A stretch of 61,081 bases of DNA from Candidatus Woesearchaeota archaeon (GCA_018302605.1 JAGVZN010000010.1:3932-65012), one strand, 5' to 3'. Positions 42,611 through 51,095 are shown, counted from the stretch's first letter. Numbers and translations: made by a program. Notes: generated from the letters alone by a model not told the origin.

Positions 42611-43491
42611 GAACGGAAAATAGAATGGTCAGAACGGTTTTAATCAGCAGCGTCTTGCTGATGGCACTATTTGTCATCGGTTGTGGCAGTGGCGATCAGC
42701 AGACATTACAAAAAAATTACAAGCTTGGTTATGCCCTGCCGGCGCTGGTTATTGATGAACAGCGTTCTCCTACGGTGTTTTACGAGAATCGGCCTTTCTC
42801 TTTGGTCCTGACGCTGTTTAATCGGGCGGGATACCCTTTGCAGAATGTTCGGGTGACGCTGGCCAATTACGATCAGACGTTCTTGTCCATCGCTAATCCG
42901 CAGCAGTTTTTCCCGCAGATCGAAGAGAATAATGCCTACAATGATGATAACGGCGGGAGAGTGGATATGGTGTTTACTGGTGATGTGCTTGATCTGCACG
43001 GCGCTGAAGAACGACGGGAACCGTATCGGCTGTATGCCTCCTACGATTCTAAGATGGAATTCGCGCCGACAATCTGCGTGAACGCCGCCCGTTATGATGT
43101 GTTTGATGCTGGCTGCCAGATGCCCAAAAGCAAAGTTTCATTTTCGGGACAGGGCGCGCCTCTCGCGGTCACTTCCCTGGAAGAAATCGTGTTGAGTGGG
43201 GACGTAGCGGAGCTGGAATTGCGCTTACGATTGGAGAACAAAGGAAATGGGGACATTAAGAATATCCGCTTAGGGCAGGCGCGTTTAGGCAACACTCCCC
43301 TCGCCTGCCAGTTCAAAGACGTGTTGGAGAATGCCGACAAAAGTGTTTCGTTCAAGAGCAACCGGAAAGATGGGGAAATCTTATGCACCGCAACATTAGT
43401 TGAGAAAAGTTCTTATCAGACTGCGCTGTTCATCGAATTCTTTTACAGCTACGAATTGAGTGTCGCCCGGCAGATGACGATCAAACGATAA
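42607..43491 (+). CDS. Lipoprotein, same family as 10659 and 11618
   Basis: 294 residues. Signal peptide with lipobox FVIGC (Cys26). N-terminal beta domain (FSLVLTLFNRAGYPLQNVRVTLANYD), middle TICVNAARYDVFDAGCQMPK and GQGAPLAVTSLEEIVLS, C-terminal LRLENKGNGDIKNIRLG and FIEFFYSYELSVARQMTI. The same motif order occurs in the two lipoproteins near 11 kb. Translationally coupled to the large membrane protein before it, suggesting a surface complex. Confidence 0.85.
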   Translation: MRTENRMVRTVLISSVLLMALFVIGCGSGDQQTLQKNYKLGYALPALVIDEQRSPTVFYENRPFSLVLTLFNRAGYPLQNVRVTLANYDQTFLSIANPQQFFPQIEENNAYNDDNGGRVDMVFTGDVLDLHGAEERREPYRLYASYDSKMEFAPTICVNAARYDVFDAGCQMPKSKVSFSGQGAPLAVTSLEEIVLSGDVAELELRLRLENKGNGDIKNIRLGQARLGNTPLACQFKDVLENADKSVSFKSNRKDGEILCTATLVEKSSYQTALFIEFFYSYELSVARQMTIKR

Positions 43492-43535
43492 ATTTATATA
43501 TCTTCTTCTTCTGAAAGTATTAAAATGAGGTGTGA

Positions 43536-44375
43536 ATGATGAAAAAATTAATGTTATTATCCGTGGTTCTGATTAGTGTTTTATTTGTGGTTGCCGGCTG
43601 TCAGCCGGCGGATGATGCCGAGGCTTTAGCCGGGCAGGCGATTAAATCAGATGTGCTCAAGTGCGGCAAAAATGCTGAATGTAACGTATTAGCGAAGAAA
43701 TGTATCTTAGCAGAAAAGTGTACTGAAACTGCTAATGCCTGTAAATCTCAATGCGGTAATGATAGAAAGTGTACTGCTGCTTGCGCTAAAACTCAAGCTT
43801 CTTGCGCCAACCCTTGTTATGACACCGCCTTAGCTGCAACGCTGAACAAGCCAGTCGCAGCGAGCTGTGTTGATTCTGATGCCGTTGGCGGCAGTGATGG
43901 GCATGATGCGAAAGCGTATAAAATGCAGGGTTATGTCAAAGACAAAAGTGTTAATTTAAATACCGCTGCTAAGTATGCCAACGTAGTAGGTGATCAAATT
44001 AAAGACAAATGTAATCCAGATGGAAAATTAGTTGAACAGTTATGCAGCGGCGGCTTTTGGGAACCTGAGACGATTGATTGTGTTTCGGAGGTAGGTCCTG
44101 GATCAGAGTGCTTTGCAGGAGCATGCGTAACCTGTGAAGATAAAGTAGTTTGTACAGTGAAAAAGAGTTGGGATAATACTATGCAGAAAATGGTGACTAC
44201 ACATGTGTATGCAAATAACACCAATACTTGTGATCCCCTTGGAGAACAAGGCACTCTCTGCGGTTCCACTGAGGATACTTGTGCACCAGGTTCTGGATGT
44301 AAAACATCAATTCCAACTCCTGTGGGAAACACTTCCGCCGGCGGAAATAGTTCTGGTGGAAACGCTTCCCAATAA
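43536..44375 (+). CDS. Cysteine-rich lipoprotein
   Basis: 279 residues. Lipobox VVAGC (Cys22). About 25 cysteines in two clusters (CGKNAECNVLAKKCILAEKCTETANACKSQCGNDRKC; then ECFAGACVTCEDKVVC and CAPGSGC), and a Gly/Ser/Asn-rich C-terminus. Probably disulfide-bonded outside the cell; function unknown. GAGGTGTGA precedes the ATG, with TTTATATA near 43493. Confidence 0.8.
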   Translation: MMKKLMLLSVVLISVLFVVAGCQPADDAEALAGQAIKSDVLKCGKNAECNVLAKKCILAEKCTETANACKSQCGNDRKCTAACAKTQASCANPCYDTALAATLNKPVAASCVDSDAVGGSDGHDAKAYKMQGYVKDKSVNLNTAAKYANVVGDQIKDKCNPDGKLVEQLCSGGFWEPETIDCVSEVGPGSECFAGACVTCEDKVVCTVKKSWDNTMQKMVTTHVYANNTNTCDPLGEQGTLCGSTEDTCAPGSGCKTSIPTPVGNTSAGGNSSGGNASQ

Positions 44376-44507
44376 AAATAGATTTTTTTTCTTTTTTTCT
44401 TTTTATCCTCAAATTTAATGCGGAGGTTATCCTTCTATGGGTACAAAAAAGATCCGATAATCACTGCTTTCTCCCGTGCTGTGTGAAGAAAATGTTCTCC
44501 CACCAAA

Positions 44508-44753
44508 GTATTCTTATTCGGTTCTAGGGCAGTGTGCAAAGCTTGAAAAGATAGTGATTACGACTTTATTCTCGTCAGCCCAAAGTTTAGAGAGATGGAT
44601 TGGGAAGAACGGTCAGCAAAAGTATCCCACCAGAAAAGAAACATTCCCGCAGCAATGGGCATTATCTGCTACACTCCTGAGGAATTTGAGAAGAAGAAAA
44701 AACAGATCAGCATTGTCCAGCGGGTAGTGAAAGAAGAGATTGAGATTCTCTAA
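44508..44753 (+). pseudogene. MNT-type nucleotidyltransferase remnant
   Basis: One frame reads VFLFGSRA, then an in-frame TGA (44544-44546), then KDSDYDFILVSPKFREMDWEERSAKV and GIICYTPEEFEKKKKQISIVQRVVKEEIEIL. This is the core GSx(n)DSDYD motif and tail of the minimal nucleotidyltransferase family, often toxin-antitoxin partners. The N-terminal helix is missing and a stop interrupts the frame, so it is decayed. It lies after a T-rich stretch (44384-44404) that could terminate the previous transcript. Confidence 0.75.
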
Positions 44754-44756
44754 GCA

Positions 44757-44993
44757 CTATTTTTTTCTTTTTGTCAATTCAGCCAACTTTTCTTCGTCAA
44801 AACCAATTAATATCTGACCATCAACATCAATCGTCGGCGTACAGAACTGACTTGTCTTCTGCAGAATTTCATCACGAGCATCTTCACTGTCTTCCAGATC
44901 TTTTTCAATGAATGATACGCGATGCCGTCGCAGCCACTGCTTAGCCTGAGTAGACCACGGACAGGTCGGTGTAGTATAGATTGCAACTTCCAT
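44757..44993 (-). CDS. Glutaredoxin-like thiol protein
   Basis: 78 residues. Thioredoxin fold with the N-terminal redox site TPTCPWSTQAKQWL, where CPWS has a single active Cys, and the cis-Pro segment FCTPTIDVDGQILIGFDEEKL. Closest in form to NrdH/glutaredoxin-like archaeal proteins. Leaderless, sharing one TATA box with the divergent exported Cys protein. Confidence 0.88.
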   Translation of the reverse strand: MEVAIYTTPTCPWSTQAKQWLRRHRVSFIEKDLEDSEDARDEILQKTSQFCTPTIDVDGQILIGFDEEKLAELTKRKK

Positions 44994-45013
44994 TTTTGGC
45001 TTGGTGTGGATAG

Positions 45014-45025
45014 GTTTATATATAC
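45014..45025. promoter_or_regulatory. Shared TATA box for divergent genes
   Basis: GTTTATATATAC is nearly palindromic and is centred about 26 bases from both flanking ATGs (44993 minus, 45045 plus). There is no second candidate, so one element may serve both directions. Confidence 0.65.
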
Positions 45026-45044
45026 TTTTTCGTTTGGAAGAGCT

Positions 45045-45392
45045 ATGTTCCCGGTTCGGAGATGGGTGGTCCTCAATGTTACTCTGGGAATTATTGCGAT
45101 CATTCTCGGCTTGTATCTTGCGGGAATCTCTCCCCCCGCGGTGGGCAAGGTCCTCTCCGTCCTGGATCGTTCGCTCCCTCTATGCCTGGTCGAATGGAAA
45201 AGCACGTTCACACCGTGGGATGATCTTGACCAATGCTGTCTGCAGGCGCGAAAACAGTTATCTTGTGAAAATGAGGATCAGACTATTGACGGGCAAAAGC
45301 TGACTAAATTTTGCACAACCGGAAAAACGAGCGTGAAATTTCATCTCAATCAAAAAGCATATTCCTACTGTCGAAGCCAGGTTATCTGGTAA
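45045..45392 (+). CDS. Exported or membrane-anchored Cys-containing small protein
   Basis: 115 residues. One N-terminal helix (about 8-30) followed by an external part with six cysteines (PLCLVEW, DQCCLQARKQLSC, KFCTTGK, YCRSQVIW). No family recognised. The ATG is fixed by the shared TATA box. Its divergent neighbour is a glutaredoxin-like protein, which suggests, by context only, a thiol-related function. Confidence 0.7.
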   Translation: MFPVRRWVVLNVTLGIIAIILGLYLAGISPPAVGKVLSVLDRSLPLCLVEWKSTFTPWDDLDQCCLQARKQLSCENEDQTIDGQKLTKFCTTGKTSVKFHLNQKAYSYCRSQVIW

Positions 45393-45428
45393 TCCTGATC
45401 AAAGCAAAAAAAGAAGAGACCAGAAAGC

Positions 45429-46538
45429 ATGAAGAAAAATAGAACCTGGCGAAATGTCTTCCAAGGCGGTAATCGGCAGTTTCATCAGCGTATCTTTTGG
45501 ATACTTTTAGCCGTTGTCCTGATTCTGGCTGTCTTTTCTTTGTTGAAAGCGATGGGCCTGTTGATTTCGGCCCAGCCAACTCCGCTCATCGTTGAAAATA
45601 CGATTGATCTCGCTTCATTGTCATTGGAACAGAAAATTGCCCAGATGATCATCGTCGCCGGACAGAAATGGAATATGCAGGCATGGAAACGTCTGCAATT
45701 AGGCGGGATCCATCTCTATGCCAAAGCAAATGAAAGTATTTTTCAGGAAACGATCGGTCAATTTCAGAAAGGGATGGCCATCCCTTTCTTTGTTACGATT
45801 GATCTAGAGGGATGTCAAAACCCCTTTGCCGTGTTCAAGAATTTTACGGCAGCTTCCGAGATCACGACGCTCGATGCGGCATTGAAAAAAGGAGAAGAGG
45901 AAGGTGCCTATCTTTCCGCATTGGGGGTCACCGTAAATTTCGCGCCAGTGGTCGATCTGGAGGACACGATTTGGAAATGCCGCAGTTTCCTCGGGGATGC
46001 GGAAATGATTGCTGTACTGGCCGAAGCCTATGTTTCCGGCCTGCAAGAAGAGAATATTTTGGCGACGGCAAAGCATTTTCCGGGGAAAACGCTGGTTGTG
46101 CAGGATCCGCACAAATACCTGGTGGCGGCCAGCATCTCTGCTGCTGATCTTCTGCCTTATCAGCGCTTATCTTCTTTGGTCAAGGCAATCATGATCAGCC
46201 ATGTGATCTCTTCCGGTTCCCTCGATTCACAGGGCATCCCGGCGGCGGCATCTCCTGAGGCAGTGCGGATTCTCCGGGAAGGATTTGCAGGTCTGATCGT
46301 TACGGACGAGGTTAATATGCTGGGACTGACAAAATTTTATCCCACATTAGACAAAATGTATCTCGCCGTGTTCAAAGCGGGAAATGATCTCGTTCTTAAT
46401 TTCAATGAAGATCCGTATGAGATCCAACGGATGATTGCGGTGATTAAGGAGGCAGTAGAGCGTGGAGAGATACCCGAGGAGAGGATCAATGCTTCCGTGC
46501 GCCGCATCCTGCAAGCCAAAGGATTTAATGTGAGCTGA
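45429..46538 (+). CDS. Membrane-anchored GH3 glycosidase, NagZ-like
   Basis: 369 residues. N-terminal anchor at about 22-44, then a GH3 TIM barrel: LGGIHLYAKAN, FVTIDLEGC, LGVTVNFAPVVDLE, the NagZ signature region KHFPGKTLVVQDPH (residues 215-228) and the nucleophile motif VTDEVNML (Asp293). The D-x-H pair used as acid/base in NagZ is kept (Asp226, His228), although the usual HG after KHFPG is KT. It probably removes N-acetyl-glucosaminyl-type sugars outside the cell. Confidence 0.88.
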   Translation: MKKNRTWRNVFQGGNRQFHQRIFWILLAVVLILAVFSLLKAMGLLISAQPTPLIVENTIDLASLSLEQKIAQMIIVAGQKWNMQAWKRLQLGGIHLYAKANESIFQETIGQFQKGMAIPFFVTIDLEGCQNPFAVFKNFTAASEITTLDAALKKGEEEGAYLSALGVTVNFAPVVDLEDTIWKCRSFLGDAEMIAVLAEAYVSGLQEENILATAKHFPGKTLVVQDPHKYLVAASISAADLLPYQRLSSLVKAIMISHVISSGSLDSQGIPAAASPEAVRILREGFAGLIVTDEVNMLGLTKFYPTLDKMYLAVFKAGNDLVLNFNEDPYEIQRMIAVIKEAVERGEIPEERINASVRRILQAKGFNVS

Positions 46539-46547
46539 TCGTCGCGG

Positions 46548-46570
46548 TACAGACTTAACTTAATACATAC
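46548..46570 (+). repeat. R2 end fragment
   Basis: GTACAGACTTAACTTAATAC followed by ATAC is the right terminal arm of R2 alone. It lies 10 bases after the GH3 stop and directly before the AAAAAAGC repeats of R8. Confidence 0.7.
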
Positions 46571-46578
46571 AAAAAAGC

Positions 46579-46743
46579 GGCACAATCCATTTTGTGAGTG
46601 ATGGTGAGCCGTCGCTGAAGCCAATTTTAAGAAATTTCAGAGATACAGAAGAAAATTGGCCCAGTTCCAGTATTATTTCCAGTATTATAGCTATCCTTCA
46701 GCGACCATTTGGCGTCACCATCACTCACTTTTCGGATTGTGCC
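46579..46743. mobile_element. R8a MITE-like element flanked by AAAAAAGC
   Basis: GGCACAATCC ... GGATTGTGCC ends, then GTGAGTGATGGTGA/TCACCATCACTCAC and GTCGCTGAAG/CTTCAGCGAC stems, and an inner CCAATTTT/AAAATTGG stem. AAAAAAGC lies at 46571-46578 and 46744-46751, an 8-bp direct repeat. The ends resemble those of R7. No coding frame. Confidence 0.85.
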
Positions 46744-46751
46744 AAAAAAGC

Positions 46752-46915
46752 GGCTAATATGAAACCCTCTCGCGTTGCTTGGTTACTGCCAGCTCCGCAC
46801 TTGCTGTAGAACACAATCAGCGACGTTCCCCGTAGGGGGCAACCCCTTTGTCGCTTTGATATTTCTATCGAGAATGCTCCGCAAAGGGCAGTAACTACAG
46901 GGTTTCATATTAGCC
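46752..46915. mobile_element. R8b MITE-like element flanked by AAAAAAGC
   Basis: GGCTAATATGAAACCCT ... AGGGTTTCATATTAGCC are perfect 17-base terminal repeats; inner stems include TTACTGCC/GGGCAGTAA and AGCGAC/GTCGCT. The same AAAAAAGC precedes (46744-46751) and follows (46917-46924). Different sequence from R8a, same target. With R8a it fills the gap before S3Ae. Confidence 0.85.
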
Positions 46916-47004
46916 CAAAAAAGCGACATCTTTTTAAAGGAATCACTGCTTTAGCAGGAACGGGTATCTATAAAATAACTACATCCGGGCTTATCCAAGA
47001 CAAC

Positions 47005-47793
47005 ATGACAAAAGCAACCGACAAAAAACAAGTAAGCAGAGTTAAAACCAAGAAAAAATCTTGGTTTAGAGTTATCGCTCCTCCTTTCTTCGGGCAGCTG
47101 CAGATCGGGGAAACATATGTCGAAAATCCGGAAACTATTCTGGGGCGAAAGATAGACGTCAATCTCAAAGAATTGACGAATAACATCAAAGACCAGAGTG
47201 CTTATGTTTCTTTTCGGATGATCAGTGCAGAAGGAGCACAGGTTCATACCGAGCCGATGGGTTTTTATCTCACACCCTCTCATGTTAAGCGCCTTGTTCG
47301 AAAGAGTACGTCGCGCTTGGATGATTATTTTGTTTTTTCGACAAAAGCGGGAGAGCGTGTCATTATCAAGACGATTATGGTTACCAGATCCAAAATCCAG
47401 CGTTCGGTGAGGACAGCGCTCAGTTCAACATTGCGTTCCCTTCTTCAGGAGGAGTTCCAAAAGACGGATTTCAACGGCTTCCTTTCGTTATTGATCGGCG
47501 GACGTCTGCGTAAAACATTATTTGCATTGAACAAGATCAGCCCTCTCCGCGAAGCGGCGGTCCGGGTTGCTTCACTTCAAGTGAAAAAAGATGGTCAGCG
47601 CATAACTGCAGAAACTTCCTCCGCGCTGGCTGCTGAAGAAATGCCGGCAGCTGACGAGAACACGGAGGATCAAGCTGAAGATGCCTTTGTTGAGGAACCG
47701 GAAGAGGCCGCCGAGGAAGAAGCTGCTGAGGTGGAGGCCATAGTTGAAAGTGCTGATGGCGAACAATCCAACGACGAAGAAGGAACAGCATAA
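47005..47793 (+). CDS. rps3ae: Small ribosomal subunit protein S3Ae (eS1)
   Basis: 262 residues. KKSWFRVIAPPFFGQLQIGETYVENPETILGRKIDVNLKELT, HVKRLVRKSTSRLDDYF and the IMVTRSKIQRSVRTALSSTLRSLLQEEF helix are diagnostic of S3Ae. The last ~55 residues are a very acidic Ala/Glu tail. It sits on the platform near the mRNA exit. TCTATAAAAT (46968-46977) is the TATA box. Confidence 0.95.
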   Translation: MTKATDKKQVSRVKTKKKSWFRVIAPPFFGQLQIGETYVENPETILGRKIDVNLKELTNNIKDQSAYVSFRMISAEGAQVHTEPMGFYLTPSHVKRLVRKSTSRLDDYFVFSTKAGERVIIKTIMVTRSKIQRSVRTALSSTLRSLLQEEFQKTDFNGFLSLLIGGRLRKTLFALNKISPLREAAVRVASLQVKKDGQRITAETSSALAAEEMPAADENTEDQAEDAFVEEPEEAAEEEAAEVEAIVESADGEQSNDEEGTA

Positions 47794-47814
47794 TATCTCT
47801 CTTCTTTTTGCCAG

Positions 47815-48411
47815 ATGAAATTCCTTGCTTGTACGGATATGCACGAAAATAGAGAAGCACTCAAAGCGTTAGTCAAGAGAGCTTCTGAATCGGATATCGA
47901 TTTTGTGGTTTGTATGGGAGATATCTCCTCGTTTGGAAATGGGCTGCGTACCGTTCTCAAAGCATTTAGCGATCTTGAGAAGACATTTTATGTTGTTCCG
48001 GGGAATCACGAGGAAGGGCGTGACTTTGAGGGAATCGTCAAAGATTTTCCGCATTGCATCAACCTCCATCTGAAAGCGGCATCGATCAAAGAGTATGTTT
48101 TTTTGGGCTACGGCGGCGGCGGGTTTACGATGAAAGACGCAAATTTTCGAAAGATTGCCCGCCAATGGTACGGAAAATTTAACGGGAAGAAAATTGTATT
48201 ACTGACACATCAGCCGCCATTTGGCACAAAGTTAGATAGGCTTGGCGACCGCCACGTGGGAAATGTTGATTTTCATGATTTCATCCTGCGGATCAAGCCG
48301 AAACTGGCGATTTCCGGACATCTTCATGAGACTGTCGGGGAGATGGACACGCTGGGGGAAACGAAACTGATCAATCCCGGCTGGGATGGGATGGTTATTG
48401 AATTGAATTAA
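47815..48411 (+). CDS. Calcineurin-like metallophosphoesterase
   Basis: 198 residues. All metal-binding motifs are present: Asp8 and His10 (TDMH), MGDISSFGN, GNHE, a THQPPFGTKLD histidine, and SGHLHETVG. Small archaeal members cleave phosphodiesters; the substrate is unknown. It follows S3Ae by 22 bases in the same direction. Confidence 0.9.
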   Translation: MKFLACTDMHENREALKALVKRASESDIDFVVCMGDISSFGNGLRTVLKAFSDLEKTFYVVPGNHEEGRDFEGIVKDFPHCINLHLKAASIKEYVFLGYGGGGFTMKDANFRKIARQWYGKFNGKKIVLLTHQPPFGTKLDRLGDRHVGNVDFHDFILRIKPKLAISGHLHETVGEMDTLGETKLINPGWDGMVIELN

Positions 48412-48462
48412 GGGATTTCTTGTTCAGTTATTTTTATATAGTTCGTGTTCTTCACCAGGGTT

Positions 48463-49503
48463 ATGGCTTTAACCACTCCATTTACTTCTCTTCCCGGCCT
48501 AATCTTGTCGGATCTTGCGGAAATCAAGAAGAAAGATGCGCTGTTTAAAGAAGTGAAGAGACGGTTAAAAAAAAATTATCCCGTCAAAAAAGTTGCCAAT
48601 CTCCAGAAGAAATATCTCAAAAAGCCAGAATCGTTTCAGGCAGAATTTGCTCGTCTTGTCGATGATTTTGTCAAAGATTATACCTTCTTCCGAGAAGCGT
48701 ATGGTTCTTTATTGAGAGCAATTATTGAGACGTTGAATGTGGCAGAGAAGAGTGAATACAATGAATTGTTATCGATAGAGGAGATCATTCTGAAGATTGA
48801 AGCACGAGCAAAAGAAAAAGGGGGGGAGTTCTATTTTCCGGAAGCGGGAAAGAAACAGTTTGCCAAAGCATTTCGCGGGGCGATGCGCGATCTGGCTGCT
48901 CAATTGAAAATGGAATATGATACTCTTTCGGGGTTAGCGCGGGGAAAACGGACTGCTGCCGGCTTCTTCTCTCGGTTTGTGAATGCTCGTTCAGCTGAAC
49001 GTAAAGGGATGCGTGCTGCGGGAAAATTACGCGGACAGATTGACCATACTCAGGTAGTGCTGAAGCATCTTGAATTGGAGCTGCAACAAGGAGTACAGCA
49101 GGATTTTCTTCTGCTGATGCTGCAATTTGTGGCCGAAGTAGCGAAGACAGATGAATTGTATCGGCAATTAAAGAAAGATCTGGAAATTCTGATCCAAGAC
49201 ATCCGTAATGAAGTAGAAGATGTCGTGCTGAAGATTGCCCCGTTCATCGCCCTGATTCAAAATGATCGGCGGGCTATGGAAAGAATTGCGGCAGCGCGGG
49301 CGGCATTTGTGAAAATGCAGGAACAAATCGTTGCCGCGCTGGAAAAAGAAAAATCGTGGCCGAAATATGATGAAGCAACTCTGCGGAGGATAATGCGGAG
49401 CGATCTTATCTTATTGGCAACATTACGGGGTATTTCTCAAAGAGCAGTACAAGGCATTGTTGCTGATGTCGTGCATCGGGAATTAGGGACTCAGCAGGTT
49501 TAG
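48463..49503 (+). CDS. Helical protein, unknown function
   Basis: 346 residues, predicted helical throughout with likely coiled coils (about 10-55, 200-260, 265-300). No family recognised. The ATG giving MALTTPF is 26 bases after ATTTTTATATAG, so leaderless; the longer frame from 48445 is less likely. Its TAG stop (49501-49503) is the first part of the R1 element, so the insertion may define the C-terminus. Confidence 0.75.
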   Translation: MALTTPFTSLPGLILSDLAEIKKKDALFKEVKRRLKKNYPVKKVANLQKKYLKKPESFQAEFARLVDDFVKDYTFFREAYGSLLRAIIETLNVAEKSEYNELLSIEEIILKIEARAKEKGGEFYFPEAGKKQFAKAFRGAMRDLAAQLKMEYDTLSGLARGKRTAAGFFSRFVNARSAERKGMRAAGKLRGQIDHTQVVLKHLELELQQGVQQDFLLLMLQFVAEVAKTDELYRQLKKDLEILIQDIRNEVEDVVLKIAPFIALIQNDRRAMERIAAARAAFVKMQEQIVAALEKEKSWPKYDEATLRRIMRSDLILLATLRGISQRAVQGIVADVVHRELGTQQV

Positions 49504-49687
49504 AGAAGTTTGAATAATTCAATTATTTGTCTACAAACTTCATGAAAAATGAAAACTATCATTTTTCAGAACCAAAAACAAATCGTCGTTTGTTTTTGTG
49601 TTCTCAAGAGAATTTGAAACGGGCGTAATTTTGGCATGAAACCAGCGATTTATTCGCCAAAATTACTCTTTTTCAAACTTCTCTTTA
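49499..49687. repeat. R1 hairpin element, copy B
   Basis: Same ends and two core hairpins as 80-205 (GTAATTTTGG/CCAAAATTAC here), plus 62 extra bases (49542-49603) that fold into two perfect hairpins: TGAAAAATGA/TCATTTTTCA and CAAAAACAAA/TTTGTTTTTG. It lies exactly between the stops of two convergent genes and begins at the stop codon of the first. Confidence 0.88.
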
Positions 49688-49688
49688 A

Positions 49689-50642
49689 TCATTCCTCTTT
49701 CTTCTTCTCAATCGCATCCATGAACACTTTGCTGATCTTGACGGCAACACCTTTGTCTTTGGTATTGATCTCAACACCAGACATCACCGCTTCACCGATG
49801 GCGACGAGCTCGTCTTTGAGGGTCATGATGGCAACGGTTTCCCCTTTGCGGAAATTCTCTAACTTACTAATGCCCGGAATGGCCAATGCCCGGCCGTGGG
49901 TAACGCTTTGAATTGTCGTATCCAAAATCCAGCATTTAGAAATAGGTTTCAACGCTTTTTCCATCGGCTGGATACAGTGGCGAAGAAAGGTGTCATTGTT
50001 TTCGCCGCGGTAAAAATGGATGGCATCATCAAGATCGTTGAGGGTGATCAGAGTATCTTTTTCACTGAATGGTCCGGCCTGTGTTCTTCTTAACTCAACC
50101 ATATGCGCGCCTATGTCGAGTGCTTGTCCGAGGTCATGGCAAAGCTTACGGATATATGTTCCCGCCTGGCATCTGACGCGAAAAAGAACTTCTCTGCCAT
50201 TGATTTCCAGAATCTCAAATTCGTAAATCTCTCTTTCTCGCAACTGACGCTTGATTGCGCTCTTGACTGGAGGCAGCTGCTTGATCTTGCCGATGAATTG
50301 CTTTGTGGTGTTTTGAAGTGTCTGTTCATCTATGTCTTTATGCAGATGCATGACGCAGACATATTCTTTTGGTGCAGTGAGCAGAAATTGGACGATCCGC
50401 GTGGCTTTGCCCAAGGCGACCGGTTGAACACCAGAAACCTGCGGATCAAGTGTCCCGGAATGGCCGGCTTTATCGATCTTTAGGATTTTCTTGACATAAT
50501 CAGACGTTTGGTGTGATGTTGGGCCTTTTGGTTTGTCGATGTTGACGATGCCATAATGGATCATCTCTTCCGTTGTTCTTTCTTCCGGAGCTTTGCCAAA
50601 TATTCCTACGGCTTCTTTCTTGATGAAGAGCTGAGTGTCCAT
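49689..50642 (-). CDS. cbf5: tRNA/rRNA pseudouridine synthase Cbf5
   Basis: 317 residues. Catalytic subunit of H/ACA sRNPs. HYGIVNIDKPKGPTSHQTSDYVKKIL, catalytic Asp in GHSGTLDPQVSG, VRCQAGTYIRKLCHDLGQALDIGAHMVELRRTQAGPF, then a C-terminal PUA domain. In many archaea cbf5 ends the super-operon after L14e; here it lies 16 kb away. Leaderless: TTTTTAAAAC about 26 bases upstream. Confidence 0.95.
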   Translation of the reverse strand: MDTQLFIKKEAVGIFGKAPEERTTEEMIHYGIVNIDKPKGPTSHQTSDYVKKILKIDKAGHSGTLDPQVSGVQPVALGKATRIVQFLLTAPKEYVCVMHLHKDIDEQTLQNTTKQFIGKIKQLPPVKSAIKRQLREREIYEFEILEINGREVLFRVRCQAGTYIRKLCHDLGQALDIGAHMVELRRTQAGPFSEKDTLITLNDLDDAIHFYRGENNDTFLRHCIQPMEKALKPISKCWILDTTIQSVTHGRALAIPGISKLENFRKGETVAIMTLKDELVAIGEAVMSGVEINTKDKGVAVKISKVFMDAIEKKKEE

Positions 50643-50711
50643 AATTATCTAGCGGGAGAAGTTGTTTTAAAAATGTTCGTATGAGAAAATCACTAACCAG
50701 TGAAATGACTT

Positions 50712-51095
50712 TTAATTTGTTACTGATGCTGTTTCTGCTTTCTGTTCGGGAGCTTCGGTTTCTTTTTTGGATGTTTTTACTCCCGCTTTCTTCTGCGGCG
50801 CTCTCTCTTTCTTTTCCACACCAAACAATTCGGCGCGGGCAATTCCTGTTTCGTCTTTTGTGACGGTCACTTTTACATGATGAGGCGGGTTCTTGATGCC
50901 GTGTTGCCATAATTTTTCGTTGACATCTTTTCCCAGACGGACTTCCGGGGTTTTCATGTGGCGCACCAGAAACTGCTTGAGGGCGATAACTGCTTTGTTC
51001 GTGCGTTTCCAGTTTGGAACTTTTTGGTATTCTTTACGCAAGGGAACATTATACGTCCTTTCCACTGTTTTTTCCGATTCTTTTTTTGCGGCCAT
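50712..51095 (-). CDS. rpl31e: Large ribosomal subunit protein L31e (eL31)
   Basis: 127 residues. TVERTYNVPLRKEYQKVPNWKRTNKAVIALKQFLVRHMKTPEVRLGKDVNEKLWQHGIKNPPHHVKVTV is the full L31e core, followed by a ~40-residue Lys/Ala/Glu tail. It is downstream of L39e, the common archaeal order. Confidence 0.95.
   Translation of the reverse strand: MAAKKESEKTVERTYNVPLRKEYQKVPNWKRTNKAVIALKQFLVRHMKTPEVRLGKDVNEKLWQHGIKNPPHHVKVTVTKDETGIARAELFGVEKKERAPQKKAGVKTSKKETEAPEQKAETASVTN

Noticed and set aside
44544-44546. Selenocysteine reading of the in-frame TGA
   Set aside because: The position aligns with a variable or basic residue of nucleotidyltransferases, the N-terminus is missing and no selenocysteine insertion hairpin is seen.
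46548-46930. CRISPR array suggested by three AAAAAAGC repeats
   Set aside because: The repeats are 8 bases and the intervening units are long inverted repeats of ~165 bases, so they are insertion elements.
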